Source of the DNA: Candidatus Saccharicenans sp.
Lineage (GTDB): Bacteria > Acidobacteriota > Aminicenantia > Aminicenantales > Saccharicenantaceae
Assembly: GCA_026414545.1 (NCBI GenBank)
Contig: JAOAIU010000011.1
Span: 1 to 52,535 of the forward strand
Direction: 5' to 3'
DNA length: 52,535 nucleotides
The notes under the pieces were generated by a model. The model saw nothing but the letters and a program-made list of their open reading frames with translations, made no database searches and was not told where the DNA came from. The position numbers and the translations under genes are program-made. Shown one piece after another: positions 8,010 through 17,257 of this stretch (position 1 is its first letter; each line of letters opens with the position of its first letter).

Positions 8010-9800
8010 TTACTTTGGCTTCTTAGTCGTCAGGCCCAGTTCTTCCAGCTGACGCGAGTCGACCGGGGAAGGCGAGCCGGTCATCAGGCACAGAGCGCTG
8101 GTGGTCTTTGGAAAGGGAATAACTTCACGAATGGATTCTTCTCCGCAGAGCAGCATCACCAGCCGGTCAAACCCCAGGGCTATTCCGCCGTGGGGTGGCG
8201 CACCATAGGTCAGGGCTTCCAAAAAGAAGCCGAATTTTTCCCGGGCTTGCTCCGCAGTTAAACCCAGAACCTTGAAAACCCTGGCCTGGATTTCCGGCTG
8301 GTGAATCCTGATGGAACCCCCGCCCACTTCGTACCCGTTGAGCACCAGGTCGTAGGCCAGGGCCTTGACCCGGAAGGGGTCAGATTCGAGCAGTTCCAGG
8401 TCAGCCGGATGGGGTGAAGTGAAAGGATGATGCATGGAAACGATTTTCTGCTCTTCTTCGCTCCATTCAAAGAGTGGAAAATCAGTCACCCAGCAGAAAG
8501 CCAGCCTGGATTTATCCAGGCGGCCATCCCTTATTTTTTCGAGGATGAAATTTTTTCGGAGCTCGCCCAGCACCCTGACGGCCGTTGCTCTTTCTGCGGC
8601 CACCAGCAGTCCCAGGTCCGAGTCTTCAGCCCGGAGCGCCCGCCAGATGGCTTGAAGCTTATCCTGGTCGAGCCGGAGAGAGCTTTTCAGGGTGCCCTCA
8701 GCTTTTTTAATCCAGACCAGTCCCCCGGCTCCCAGGGCCCTGGCTTCTTCCTGAAGCTTGTCCAGCCGGGAGCGGGAGAAGCTGCCGCCATCCTTGACCA
8801 GAAGACCTTTGAGCACCCCGCCCTTCTGAATGATTCCGGCCAGGAGTTCCGAGCCCGAAGCGCTGCCGATTTCACTCAGGTCCTCTATGGCTATTTCATC
8901 TCTCAGGTCGGGCTTGTCCGAGCCGTAGCGGTTCATGGCCTCTTCGTAACTCAGTTTTGGGAAGGGGCGACTTGCCCGGTAGCCGCCGAGGGCAAAAAAT
9001 TCAACCATGAGTTCTTCTATCATTTCGAACAGGGTTTCTCGGTGGATGAAGCTCATCTCGATGTCGATCTGGGTGAATTCGGGCTGACGATCAGCTCTCA
9101 GGTCTTCGTCCCGGAAGCACCTGACAATTTGAAAATACCGGTCAAAGCCGGCAACCATCAAAATCTGCTTGAAAAGCTGGGGGGACTGGGGCAGGGCATA
9201 GAACTTGCCGTGATGAATCCGGCTGGGTACCAGGTAATCGCGGGCCCCCTCCGGAGTGGACTTGGTCAGGAACGGGGTTTCTATTTCCAGGAATCCCCGG
9301 CCGCTCAGAAAATTCCTGGTGAGCAGGGCAGCCCGATGACGCAGGATGACATTTCGCTGCATGGACGGCCGGCGGAGGTCTAAATAACGGTATTTAAGCC
9401 GCAGTTCTTCTGAAGCCTGGGGAGGGTCGGAGATAACGAAGGGTGTGGTTTCGGCCTGGTTGAGAATGGCCAAGCCTTCAATTTCCACTTCAACTTCGCC
9501 AGTGGGCAGGCCGGGATTGACAGCTTCCGGTTCTCTTTTATTAACCGGGCCACAGGCCTGGATGACGAACTCTCCCCGGAGCTTTTTAACCTTTTCCAGG
9601 AGCTCCGACCTGTCGCTTCGGACCACCAACTGCACCAGTCCGCTCCGGTCGCGCAAGTCCACGAAGGCCAGGCTGCCGATGTCCCGGACCCGCTGCACCC
9701 AGCCGGCCAGAACCACCCGGCGCCCGACGTCTTTGGCCCGGAGCTCGCCGCAATAGTCAGTTCGTTTCCACAATTCTCCGTTCCTGTCTGAATTGGTCAT
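8010..9800 (-). CDS. aspS: Aspartyl-tRNA synthetase
   Basis: A 596-residue class II synthetase charging tRNA-Asp with aspartate in the cytoplasm. An N-terminal OB-fold anticodon domain (about residues 15-120) is followed by motif 1 (around 170-189), motif 2 (FRDED at 229-233) and motif 3 (GIALGFDRLVMLL near the C-terminus). The bacterial GAD insertion lies between motifs 2 and 3. In non-discriminating enzymes that also charge tRNA-Asn, a His follows the RD of the anticodon loop; here it is Ile41. This suggests, without proving, a discriminating enzyme. It is the last gene of the leftward accA-hisS-aspS run, 17 nt after hisS. Confidence 0.97.
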   Translation of the reverse strand: MTNSDRNGELWKRTDYCGELRAKDVGRRVVLAGWVQRVRDIGSLAFVDLRDRSGLVQLVVRSDRSELLEKVKKLRGEFVIQACGPVNKREPEAVNPGLPTGEVEVEIEGLAILNQAETTPFVISDPPQASEELRLKYRYLDLRRPSMQRNVILRHRAALLTRNFLSGRGFLEIETPFLTKSTPEGARDYLVPSRIHHGKFYALPQSPQLFKQILMVAGFDRYFQIVRCFRDEDLRADRQPEFTQIDIEMSFIHRETLFEMIEELMVEFFALGGYRASRPFPKLSYEEAMNRYGSDKPDLRDEIAIEDLSEIGSASGSELLAGIIQKGGVLKGLLVKDGGSFSRSRLDKLQEEARALGAGGLVWIKKAEGTLKSSLRLDQDKLQAIWRALRAEDSDLGLLVAAERATAVRVLGELRKNFILEKIRDGRLDKSRLAFCWVTDFPLFEWSEEEQKIVSMHHPFTSPHPADLELLESDPFRVKALAYDLVLNGYEVGGGSIRIHQPEIQARVFKVLGLTAEQAREKFGFFLEALTYGAPPHGGIALGFDRLVMLLCGEESIREVIPFPKTTSALCLMTGSPSPVDSRQLEELGLTTKKPK

Positions 9801-9817
9801 TTTTTCCCCTGTCTGGT

Positions 9818-11098
9818 TCAGCCTATTTCCAGAATTTTCTTACCCTTGATTATTCCCGCCAGCTCCAGGGCCGACCCTTCAAACTGTCGGGAATTGACCA
9901 TGTCTTTAAGCTGGTATTTTCCCTTTTTTAGCTCGTCCTCGCCGATAATCAGCACCCAGTCGGCGCCGAGCTTGTTGGCCCGGCTGAAGTGAGCCTTCAT
10001 CCCGCGGTCCCTGAACTCGACCAGGCACTCAATTCCTTCTGACCGCAGTACCCGGGCCAAGCGCAGGCTTTCTTTCTTGGCCTGGTCGCCAAGGTAGGCA
10101 AAGTAGACAAAGCTGTCTTTTGGAACCTGTATCCGGGCCACTGATAGTAGCCTTTCCAGGCCCATGGCGAAACCGATACCGCAGAGGTCGGGTCCGCCGA
10201 ACTCCCGGACCATGTCATCGTAGCGGCCACCGCCGCAGATGGCATTCTGGGCACCGAGATGCTCGGCCACGATTTCAAAAGCGGTCTTGGTGTAATAATC
10301 GAGGCCGCGGACCAGGGTCGGTTCGACCCGGTATTCAATCCCGTAGAGGTCCAGGTATTCTCTGAATTTATGAAAATGGTCGCGGCATTCGGCGCACAGA
10401 AAATCGATGATAAGCGGAAAGCCTGAAGCCACCTGCCGGCAGACTTCATTCTTACAATCGAAGATTCGCAGCGGATTGACCTCAGCCTTTCTCTGGCAAT
10501 CGGGGCAGAGTTTATCCCTGGCGGCCAGGGCAGCCTGTCTCAGTTCCTGACCGTAAGCCGGCCGGCACTTCTTACAGCCGACCGAGTTGACCAGGGTCAA
10601 GACATCTTCCACCCCGAGCCGGGCCAGAAGGCGATGAGCCATTTCCACTATTTCAGCGTCCACGGCCGGGTCTTTTTCCCCGAAAACTTCGATGTCGATC
10701 TGGTGAAACTGTCGGTAACGCCCCTTCTGGGGTCGGTCATAGCGGAACATGGGGCCCATGTAGTAATAACGGAGGGGCTGGCTCTGCAAGTCGAGCCGGT
10801 GTTCGATGATAGCCCGGACCACCGAAGGCGTGTATTCCGGCCTGAGGGTGACCGAGCGGCCGCCCTTGTCAACGAAGGTGTACATTTCCTTGGTGACGAT
10901 GTCGGAAGAAGCACCGGTGCCCTTCTCGAACAACTCGGTCGGCTCAATGACCGGGGCCCGGAGTTCGCGGTACCCGTAAAGCTCAAAGATTTCCCTGGCC
11001 CTGGCCTCGGCCAGCTGCCAGAGGCGAGCTTCCTCGGGCAGGATGTCGTGGGTCCCTTTGATGGCGCTGATTTCTTTTTTTGGCTGGTCGCTGCTCAT
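9818..11098 (-). CDS. hisS: Histidyl-tRNA synthetase
   Basis: A 426-residue class II synthetase charging tRNA-His. Motif 2 begins MFRYDRPQKG (117-126). The histidine-specific signature LVRGLDYYTKTAFEI is at 262-276, and motif 3 is at 306-317 (CGIGFAMGLERL). The insertion domain holds four cysteine pairs (C175/C178, C198/C201, C215/C220, C235/C238), which could bind zinc. A C-terminal anticodon-binding domain follows. It lies between accA (48 nt) and aspS (17 nt) in the same direction, and hisS-aspS adjacency is common in bacteria. Confidence 0.97.
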   Translation of the reverse strand: MSSDQPKKEISAIKGTHDILPEEARLWQLAEARAREIFELYGYRELRAPVIEPTELFEKGTGASSDIVTKEMYTFVDKGGRSVTLRPEYTPSVVRAIIEHRLDLQSQPLRYYYMGPMFRYDRPQKGRYRQFHQIDIEVFGEKDPAVDAEIVEMAHRLLARLGVEDVLTLVNSVGCKKCRPAYGQELRQAALAARDKLCPDCQRKAEVNPLRIFDCKNEVCRQVASGFPLIIDFLCAECRDHFHKFREYLDLYGIEYRVEPTLVRGLDYYTKTAFEIVAEHLGAQNAICGGGRYDDMVREFGGPDLCGIGFAMGLERLLSVARIQVPKDSFVYFAYLGDQAKKESLRLARVLRSEGIECLVEFRDRGMKAHFSRANKLGADWVLIIGEDELKKGKYQLKDMVNSRQFEGSALELAGIIKGKKILEIG

Positions 11099-11146
11099 GT
11101 CCTGGATTTCTTCTCCTCGGCTCCGGGTCGGGGGCTGACCCGTTGT

Positions 11147-12109
11147 TTATTTCGTCTCAAATACGCCCTGGCGCCTGATTTTCCGGTAACGTTCAGCCAG
11201 CAGGTCATCCACGGTCATCTGCTGCAGCTTCTTGAGGGTCTGGCTGAGATGTTTATCCACGTTCTTGAAGGTGGTTTCATAGTCAATGTGGGCTCCGCCG
11301 GGCGGCTCGGGGATGAGCTTATCGATGATCCCAAGCTCGAATAATTTCTGGGCCCGGATGCCCAGGTTTTCGGCCGCCTGCTCGACGGCCGTGGGGCCCT
11401 GGTCTTTCCAGAGGATGGCGGCGCAGCCCTCGGGAGAAATTACTGAATAAAAAGCATACTCCAGCATCAGCAGGGCGTCGCCGAAACCTATCCCCAGGCC
11501 GCCGCCGCTTCCACCTTCACCGATGATGACGTTGATGATGGGGGTCTTCAGCCTGGAGATGACTTTCAGGTTGTAAGCAATGGCTTCGGCCTGACCCCGT
11601 TCTTCGGCTCCGATGCCGGGGTAAGCCCCGGGAGTATCAACAAAGGTAATCACGGGGAAGCCGAATTTCTCGGCCATCTGCATAATTCGCAGGGCCTTGC
11701 GGTAACCTTCCGGGTTGGGCTGGCCAAAGTTGCGTTCTATCCGGGCCTTGGTGGTTCGGCCCTTCTGGTGACCGATGACGGCCACGGTTTGTCCCTTGTA
11801 GAAGGCCAGGCCGGCCACGATGGCCGGGTCATCAGCAAAGCGCCGGTCGCCATGGAATTCCGTAAAGTCCTGAAAAAGCGCCTTGACGTAGTCCAGGGTG
11901 TAGGGTCTCCTGGGATGCCTGGCTATCTGGACGATATGGACGGCTGTCAGGTTGGGCACGATTTTTTCCCATTCTTTTTCGATCTTGGCCTTGAGAGCAG
12001 CAATTTTTTCGCGGCGGTTGGGATCCTCGCTGGCTTCAAGCATATCTATCTGCTCTTTAAGGGCAACGATGGGCCGCTCCAGGGAATAAAAATCGAGTTT
12101 TTCTTTCAT
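11147..12109 (-). CDS. accA: Acetyl-CoA carboxylase carboxyltransferase subunit alpha
   Basis: A 320-residue subunit that, with AccD, transfers the carboxyl group from biotin to acetyl-CoA to make malonyl-CoA for fatty acid synthesis. The N-terminal helical part (ERPIVALKEQIDML) and the crotonase-fold core (FVDTPGAYPGIGAEERGQAEAI, then GEGGSGGGLGI) match AccA end to end, with normal length. The ribosome binding site is poor (a GA-rich run). It heads the accA-hisS-aspS unit, and a near-consensus promoter lies at 12159-12188. AccB, AccC and AccD are not in this window. Confidence 0.96.
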   Translation of the reverse strand: MKEKLDFYSLERPIVALKEQIDMLEASEDPNRREKIAALKAKIEKEWEKIVPNLTAVHIVQIARHPRRPYTLDYVKALFQDFTEFHGDRRFADDPAIVAGLAFYKGQTVAVIGHQKGRTTKARIERNFGQPNPEGYRKALRIMQMAEKFGFPVITFVDTPGAYPGIGAEERGQAEAIAYNLKVISRLKTPIINVIIGEGGSGGGLGIGFGDALLMLEYAFYSVISPEGCAAILWKDQGPTAVEQAAENLGIRAQKLFELGIIDKLIPEPPGGAHIDYETTFKNVDKHLSQTLKKLQQMTVDDLLAERYRKIRRQGVFETK

Positions 12110-12158
12110 TCACTCTCTCTCTTCTGGATAATTTTATCAGAAAACCGGCGTCCAGAGT

Positions 12159-12188
12159 ATATTAAAGACAGCGAGCGGTTTATGTCAA
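12159..12188 (-). promoter_or_regulatory. Promoter of the accA-hisS-aspS unit
   Basis: On the minus strand a perfect TTGACA (forward 12183-12188) is followed after 18 bases by TAATAT (forward 12159-12164). The leader to accA would be about 40-45 nt. Confidence 0.4.
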
Positions 12189-13003
12189 GTCAACCGCGGC
12201 CTGGAGGCCAGACGCTTCCCCGCTCTAAAGGCAGATACACGGGCAGGGCTGACCACCGCAGAGCCTGGTCGGACCCCTGGCCCAAACCCCCTCGTCCCTG
12301 ACTAAACCCGTTAAAGCTATGGTTTAAGGGGAAGGAAGTAGGAGCAGCCCGGCCAAAGTTTTCCTGCCGGTGAGAAATTTTCTGGTCAGCCAGCGTCTTC
12401 TAATTTAGGAATGGAAACCGGAGGTCAGAGAGGGCCCTGAAAAATTGATCGTTTCAAGCCTGGCACCATCTGTCATCATTCTGTTTCCTGGCCGGCCATA
12501 ATGATGCGGAAAAACCGAGAGAATTTGAAACGGGAACCGAAAGGGGCGCAGCTAGAGGGGGCGGGGGCTCCGACCTGGAGCCCCCTTCTTTATGGCCTGG
12601 CCAGCGGAGCTTACCTGGAGTCTTGAGCCCTGGTGCCGGGGATGAGGTGGCCCAGGCCCGGTGAAGTGAAATTCGTGAAAAAATCAAAAGAGAAAAGCCT
12701 CTGGAGTAAGTTTAAGCCCCGTCCCGCTTTTCAAAGGACTGGCAAAAAAATTATTGAATCTTGAATCTCGTCTGTTGATAATAGGCTTGATAGGCCGGAG
12801 CTTGCGCCTTGCTTTCGGGTTTAAGACAGTGTCGGGGGGCGAATTGAAATCCAGTGAACAACGCTTACCCGTCATTGCCCGCCTCGTTTTCTCTCCTGCC
12901 CTGGATCTATTTGCGGCCGAACTCCGGGCCTGGTCCGAACTTCAGGCCAGGCCGGGGACGGCCCGGTTGCCGATAAAAATCAAGCCGGTTAAAGGAGATA
13001 AGG
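12189..13003. other. 815-base gene-poor stretch with an orphan terminator
   Basis: No frame here has a ribosome binding site plus protein-like composition. Short frames on both strands look random. The one strong signal is an intrinsic terminator at 12563-12591 reading rightward, with no gene in front of it. The region before it (about 12310-12560) contains purine-rich and self-complementary pieces that could be a non-coding RNA, but no known family was recognised. The ribosome binding site of the next gene (AAAGGAGATAAGG) closes the region. Confidence 0.4.
12563..12591 (+). terminator. Strong intrinsic terminator without an upstream gene
   Basis: A perfect 9-bp stem (GGGGGCTCC at 12563-12571 with GGAGCCCCC at 12577-12585) and 5-nt loop is followed by TTCTTT. 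It reads rightward, while the nearest gene to its left (accA) runs leftward from 12109. It may end a small RNA or protect the ABC gene downstream from read-through. Confidence 0.65.
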
Positions 13004-14638
13004 ATGCTCTGGGAAGTAATCAAAGTTACCTGGAAGAAGATTTTCAGGACCAATACCATATCGGTTATAGTCATTTCTGCTTTCCTTCTGTATTGCCTGT
13101 ACTTGATATTTGTGGCTAGAAGTCCAGAAGAAGGGGCCAGGAACCTGCAAGTTCTGTTTGCCTTCCTGGCCGTACTGCTCAGCGGCGGGCTGGTCTATGA
13201 TGAATTTGAGTCCAGGCAGATTGATCCCTTTCTGACCCGTTTAACTATTTCCAGCCTGTTCTGGGGTAAGTTTATGGCCGTAGTTCTGCTCATATTCCTG
13301 GCCTATGTGCTGGTAGGTCTTTCGGCCCTGGCCAGCCTGGCTGTGAACGGAGAGCTCTCTTCGTTTACCCAGCTGCTGCGAATCCTGGGACGCGGGCTGG
13401 TGCAGGTCATCTACTTCAGCGCCGCCGGTTTCTTGCTGGCCACCAGACTTAAAGGGGTCATGAACTTTGCAGCCATCCTGGTCATCGAGATCTTCGCTCT
13501 TTATTTTTCAGAAAAGTACTTTGAAATGCTGAAGTTCATTTCCAGCGGCGGGCTGGAAAAGTTCAGATTAAAAACCGCGGTCTGGCTTCTCCTGGCACCC
13601 GTCTGGGCCCAGCCGACAACCTGGCAGATGGCTTTATTGCTGGTAGGTGCTATCGGATTTGTTCTATGGGCCTTCTTGGTCTTCCGTTCCAGAGCCAGGA
13701 AAAAGAACCTGCTTCTGGCCGGGCCGGATGAAGGACAGGTCCGACTGCGGGTTTCCGGGTTGAAGATGACCTACCCCGAGGGATTGTTGAGAAGACGGCG
13801 CAAGGAAGCCCTGAAAGGAGTCGATTTTTCCATAAAACCGGGGAGGCTTACCGGTTTTCTTGGCCCTAACGGTGCCGGCAAGACGACCACTCTGAGAATC
13901 ATTCTGGAGCTCCTGAAGCCTCAGGCCGGAAGGGTCGAATATTTTCCGGCGCGAAAAGACGGTGTTCATTGCCAGAAGCCGAGAATCGGTTATCTTCAGG
14001 AAACGGCCAGCCTTTATCCGTTTCTTACAGTCCGGGAAACCCTGTACTTGGTGGCCAGGAACGAAGGGTTGCCCAAGCATCAAGCCTCTGAACTGACCGT
14101 TAGCCTGGCCGAGAAACTTCAGCTCGGCGAGCACCTGGACCGCAGCCTCAAAAATTTATCCAAGGGAACGGTCCAGAAGGTGGCCTTTGGAGTGGCCACC
14201 ATCGGTCAACCAGAGTTTCTCGTTTTTGACGAGCCCTACACCGGGCTGGACCCATTGATTATGTACGAAATCAGGAACCTCATCCTGGAGCTTAAGGAAA
14301 AAGGAACCACCATTTTTCTCTCATCCCATCTTCTGCCCGAAGTGGAAAAAATCTGTGATGAAGTGATCCTTATCAACAGGGGGAAAATTGTCTGCTCGGG
14401 AGAAATAGAAAAGCTCAAGACAGCCTGGCAGCTTTATCAGGCGGCCAGACAGAGTCCAGCCCTGGTCGAGCGGATTAGCACCATACTTAATAACGATATT
14501 AGAGATAAGTCTTTCGGTTATTTTGCCGGGTTGCGGCTGGAACCGCTGCTCCGGGATGAACTGGTGGTGGCGGCCCTGAAAGACGTTCCGGTGCCGGACG
14601 TGGAAAAAATGTTCCTGGACAGCGTGATGAATCCATGA
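13004..14638 (+). CDS. ABC exporter with permease and ATPase fused in one chain
   Basis: A 544-residue protein joining an ABC-2-like membrane half (about six hydrophobic segments, residues 20-225) to a C-terminal ATPase. The ATPase has Walker A GPNGAGKTTT (287-296), a Q-loop glutamine near 332, Walker B FLVFDEP (405-411) and an H-loop histidine (442). The signature motif is degenerate: LSKGTVQKV (385-393) rather than LSGGQ. ABC-2 systems usually encode permease and ATPase separately, and when fused in other exporters the membrane domain is also N-terminal but much larger. The ribosome binding site AAAGGAGA gives a clear start. It stands alone after a long gap. Substrate is unknown; export of a drug, lipid or peptide is possible. 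Confidence 0.82.
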   Translation: MLWEVIKVTWKKIFRTNTISVIVISAFLLYCLYLIFVARSPEEGARNLQVLFAFLAVLLSGGLVYDEFESRQIDPFLTRLTISSLFWGKFMAVVLLIFLAYVLVGLSALASLAVNGELSSFTQLLRILGRGLVQVIYFSAAGFLLATRLKGVMNFAAILVIEIFALYFSEKYFEMLKFISSGGLEKFRLKTAVWLLLAPVWAQPTTWQMALLLVGAIGFVLWAFLVFRSRARKKNLLLAGPDEGQVRLRVSGLKMTYPEGLLRRRRKEALKGVDFSIKPGRLTGFLGPNGAGKTTTLRIILELLKPQAGRVEYFPARKDGVHCQKPRIGYLQETASLYPFLTVRETLYLVARNEGLPKHQASELTVSLAEKLQLGEHLDRSLKNLSKGTVQKVAFGVATIGQPEFLVFDEPYTGLDPLIMYEIRNLILELKEKGTTIFLSSHLLPEVEKICDEVILINRGKIVCSGEIEKLKTAWQLYQAARQSPALVERISTILNNDIRDKSFGYFAGLRLEPLLRDELVVAALKDVPVPDVEKMFLDSVMNP

Positions 14639-14850
14639 TGGCGACGGTCCGGAGCTGTTGCCGCCGGGGCTATGGTCGGTCTGCCAAGCCGAAACGGGCG
14701 TCATTGATCTCATTTAAAATAACACTGAATTTGATCCAGGTCATGAACCAGGGCTACGACAGGTTACCTTTTCCTTTTAACCAGCAGGAGGGGAAGGCTA
14801 AGCCGGGTCTATATCCCGCCTTTATGAGCGGAAGAAGCCGTGCACTTTCG

Positions 14851-15591
14851 TTACCCGGTTCTTCCTGCCAGCAATCTCTGGCGCACCACTTCGTAAAAAA
14901 AGACCGCGGCGGCGGCGCTGACGTTCAAGCTTTGAACCTGTCCCAGCATCGGCAGCGAGAGAAGAACATCGCACTTGTTCTTGATATTCGGTCGCAATCC
15001 ATATCCTTCAGACCCCAGAACCAGGGCCACCGGCCGGGTATAATCGAACTCGTACCACCGGGTCTTAGCTTCTCCGGCAGCACCCACCACCCAGATGCCC
15101 TTTTCTTTGAGACGCTCGAGGGCCCGGGCGATGTTGGTCACCCTGGCCACCTTCAGGTGGGAAAGGGCCCCGGCGGCCACCGTGGCCACGGTTGAGGTCA
15201 GACCGGCCGAGTGACGTTCCTGCAGGACCAGGCCGTCAGCTCCGGCTCCTTCAGCGCTGCGGATTATGGCTCCCACGTTCTGCGGGTCAACCACCTCGTC
15301 CAGGACGACCAGGAAAGCCGGCTTTTCGGCAACCAGAAGGTCTTCCAGGTCCACGTATTCTTTTTCGGCCAGGAGGGCCACCGCCCCCTGGTGATGGGGG
15401 TATAGATTGTCCAGTTTTTCCCGCGGAGCGAAAACCAGTGGTATATGGCTGGACTTGGCCAGCCGGATTATTTCCGAAATCCGGTAATGTCCTTTCTCTT
15501 TCTGGATAAAAATCTTATTCAGGCGTCCCGGTGAGGATTTCAGGAATTCGATTATGGGGTTGAGTCGGCCCAGCCTGTCTTTTGGTTCCAT
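14851..15591 (-). CDS. rlmB: SpoU-family rRNA 2'-O-methyltransferase (RlmB/TrmH type)
   Basis: A 246-residue SPOUT methyltransferase that should add a methyl group to a ribose in rRNA, most likely G2251 of 23S rRNA. An N-terminal substrate-binding domain is followed by the SPOUT motifs NVGAIIRSAEGAGADG, LVLGSEGYGL and, near the end, LPMLGQVQSLNVS. The start at 15591 is chosen because it lies 2 nt after the gltX stop and gives the usual family length. An alternative ATG at 15639 would overlap gltX by 46 bases. No clear ribosome binding site is seen, so translation may be coupled to gltX. RlmB versus another SpoU target is by similarity only. Confidence 0.85.
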   Translation of the reverse strand: MEPKDRLGRLNPIIEFLKSSPGRLNKIFIQKEKGHYRISEIIRLAKSSHIPLVFAPREKLDNLYPHHQGAVALLAEKEYVDLEDLLVAEKPAFLVVLDEVVDPQNVGAIIRSAEGAGADGLVLQERHSAGLTSTVATVAAGALSHLKVARVTNIARALERLKEKGIWVVGAAGEAKTRWYEFDYTRPVALVLGSEGYGLRPNIKNKCDVLLSLPMLGQVQSLNVSAAAAVFFYEVVRQRLLAGRTG

Positions 15592-15593
15592 GT

Positions 15594-17096
15594 TTATAGC
15601 TTCAGAAAGGAAGCAATTTCGCCTATTCTTTCCAGGCAACCTTTGATTTTTCTTGGAAAACTCAGCCTGGATCCTTCTTCCACCAGCGGGATGAATTTGT
15701 CCAGCTCTAATCCCGAAGCCCTGGCCGTAAGAGCCACCCGAATCGGGTGGAAGAGGTCCTTGCCCTTGACGCCGGTTTCTTTTTTTATGGCGCCGGTGAT
15801 GCCGGCGAAGATTTCGTAGTTGAATTCTTTAAGCTCTGCTGTTTTCTGGACAAAAGCAGCCAGAACCTTTCTGGCGGAGTCGGTCTGGATTATCTGCCGC
15901 GCCTCTTCGTCCATTTTTCCCGGGTCAAAATCAAATAGCAGCGAAAATTTTTGCGGCAGCTCGGAGAACTTGTCGACACCTTCAATCAACGTTTCCACCG
16001 CCCTTTTCAACCAGTCCTGCTGAGCCGAGCTCAGGTCTTTACCGACCAGCCCGGCTTCCTGTAGATAGGGAAGGGCCAGCTCCAGCTTTTTCTCCGGGCT
16101 GAGGAGTTTTATGTGCTGGCGGTTTAGCCAGTGGAGCTTCTCGTAATCAAAAATGGCAGCCGAGCGGCTGACCCGACTGAGGTCAAACAGCCTGACCAGC
16201 TCTTCGAGCCGCAACACTTCGTTTCCTTCTGGCGGCGACCAGCCCAGGAACGAGAGATAGTTGCACAGGGCTTCGGCCAGGATTCCGTCGCGGCGGAACT
16301 GGTCCACGGAAGTCGCTCCGTGGCGCTTGCTCAGCCTGGTATTGTCCTTACCCATGACCATCGACAGGTGGGCAAACACCGGGAGCTTCCAGCCCAGGGC
16401 CTGGTACAGCAGAATCTGGCGTGGGGTATTGCTGACGTGGTCTTCGCCCCTGATGACATGAGTGATGTTCATCAGGGCATCGTCGATGACCACGGCGTAG
16501 TTGTAGGCGGGCATGCCGTTGGACCTGACGATAATCGGGTCGCCGATGACCTTCAGATCGAACTCTACCAGCCCCCGGACCAGGTCTTCAAACTGGATCA
16601 GGCCTTCCTCCGGGACTTTAAGCCGGATGGCGGCTTCCTCTCCCGCGGCCAGACGGTGCCTGGCCTCATCCAGGCTGATGTTCCGACATCGGCCGCTATA
16701 GACAGGCATGCGGCCTTCGGCCAGAGCGGCCTGCCGCTGGCTTTCCAGCTCTTCGGCCGCACAAAAGCAATAATAGGCTTTGCCTTCCTCCAGCAGTTGT
16801 CTGGCGTATTTATGGTAAAGTTCAAGTCTTTCTGATTGCCGGTAGGGCCCAAAATTCCCGCCGACATCGGGTCCCTCGTCCCAGTCCAGACCCAGCCAGC
16901 GCAGGTCCTGGATAAGGTTTCGCTCATACTCTTCTCTCGACCGCTCGATATCGGTATCTTCCACCCGCAGGACAAAAACTCCACCCTTCTGCCTGGCAAA
17001 GAGCCAGTTAAAAAGGGCGGTGCGGGCGTTGCCGACATGGATGTAGCCGGTGGGGCTGGGAGCGAAACGGACCCTGATTTTATTATCTTCGTTCAT
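15594..17096 (-). CDS. gltX: Glutamyl-tRNA synthetase
   Basis: A 500-residue class I synthetase charging tRNA-Glu. The HIGH-type motif is in PSPTGYIHVGNART near residue 15, and the KMSKS-type motif reads TRLSKRHG. A cysteine-containing zinc-knuckle-like segment (YCFCAAEELE, then GRCRN) matches bacterial GluRS. The C-terminal helical anticodon domain is complete. The start has no obvious ribosome binding site, and the upstream CATTAT lies 9 nt before the ATG, so the mRNA could be leaderless, though this is weak. rlmB follows 2 nt after the stop. Confidence 0.96.
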   Translation of the reverse strand: MNEDNKIRVRFAPSPTGYIHVGNARTALFNWLFARQKGGVFVLRVEDTDIERSREEYERNLIQDLRWLGLDWDEGPDVGGNFGPYRQSERLELYHKYARQLLEEGKAYYCFCAAEELESQRQAALAEGRMPVYSGRCRNISLDEARHRLAAGEEAAIRLKVPEEGLIQFEDLVRGLVEFDLKVIGDPIIVRSNGMPAYNYAVVIDDALMNITHVIRGEDHVSNTPRQILLYQALGWKLPVFAHLSMVMGKDNTRLSKRHGATSVDQFRRDGILAEALCNYLSFLGWSPPEGNEVLRLEELVRLFDLSRVSRSAAIFDYEKLHWLNRQHIKLLSPEKKLELALPYLQEAGLVGKDLSSAQQDWLKRAVETLIEGVDKFSELPQKFSLLFDFDPGKMDEEARQIIQTDSARKVLAAFVQKTAELKEFNYEIFAGITGAIKKETGVKGKDLFHPIRVALTARASGLELDKFIPLVEEGSRLSFPRKIKGCLERIGEIASFLKL

Positions 17097-17257
17097 AGGC
17101 TAAGGATAATGCCACCCCCGGCAAAAATCAAGACAGGGGAGAGGCGGCCAAAGCTTTGACTGAAATTATTGTTGCCCCGCAGAACAATTCCCCGAGCCAG
17201 GGCGAAAAAAGCCGGGGACATTGCTTTTCTTATTTATAAACCAGCAGAAGCCCGGGC

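Noticed and set aside
8427-9383. Long open frame (318 codons) on the plus strand
   Set aside because: It is antisense to aspS, whose motifs are unmistakable, and has no independent support.
8010-9800. Non-discriminating AspRS (also charging tRNA-Asn)
   Set aside because: The diagnostic His of that type is Ile41 here, so the idea was not supported, though the residue alone does not settle it.
14635-15195. Frame overlapping the end of the fused ABC gene by ATGA and running rightward
   Set aside because: The overlap looks like coupling, but most of the frame is antisense to rlmB and its composition is not protein-like.
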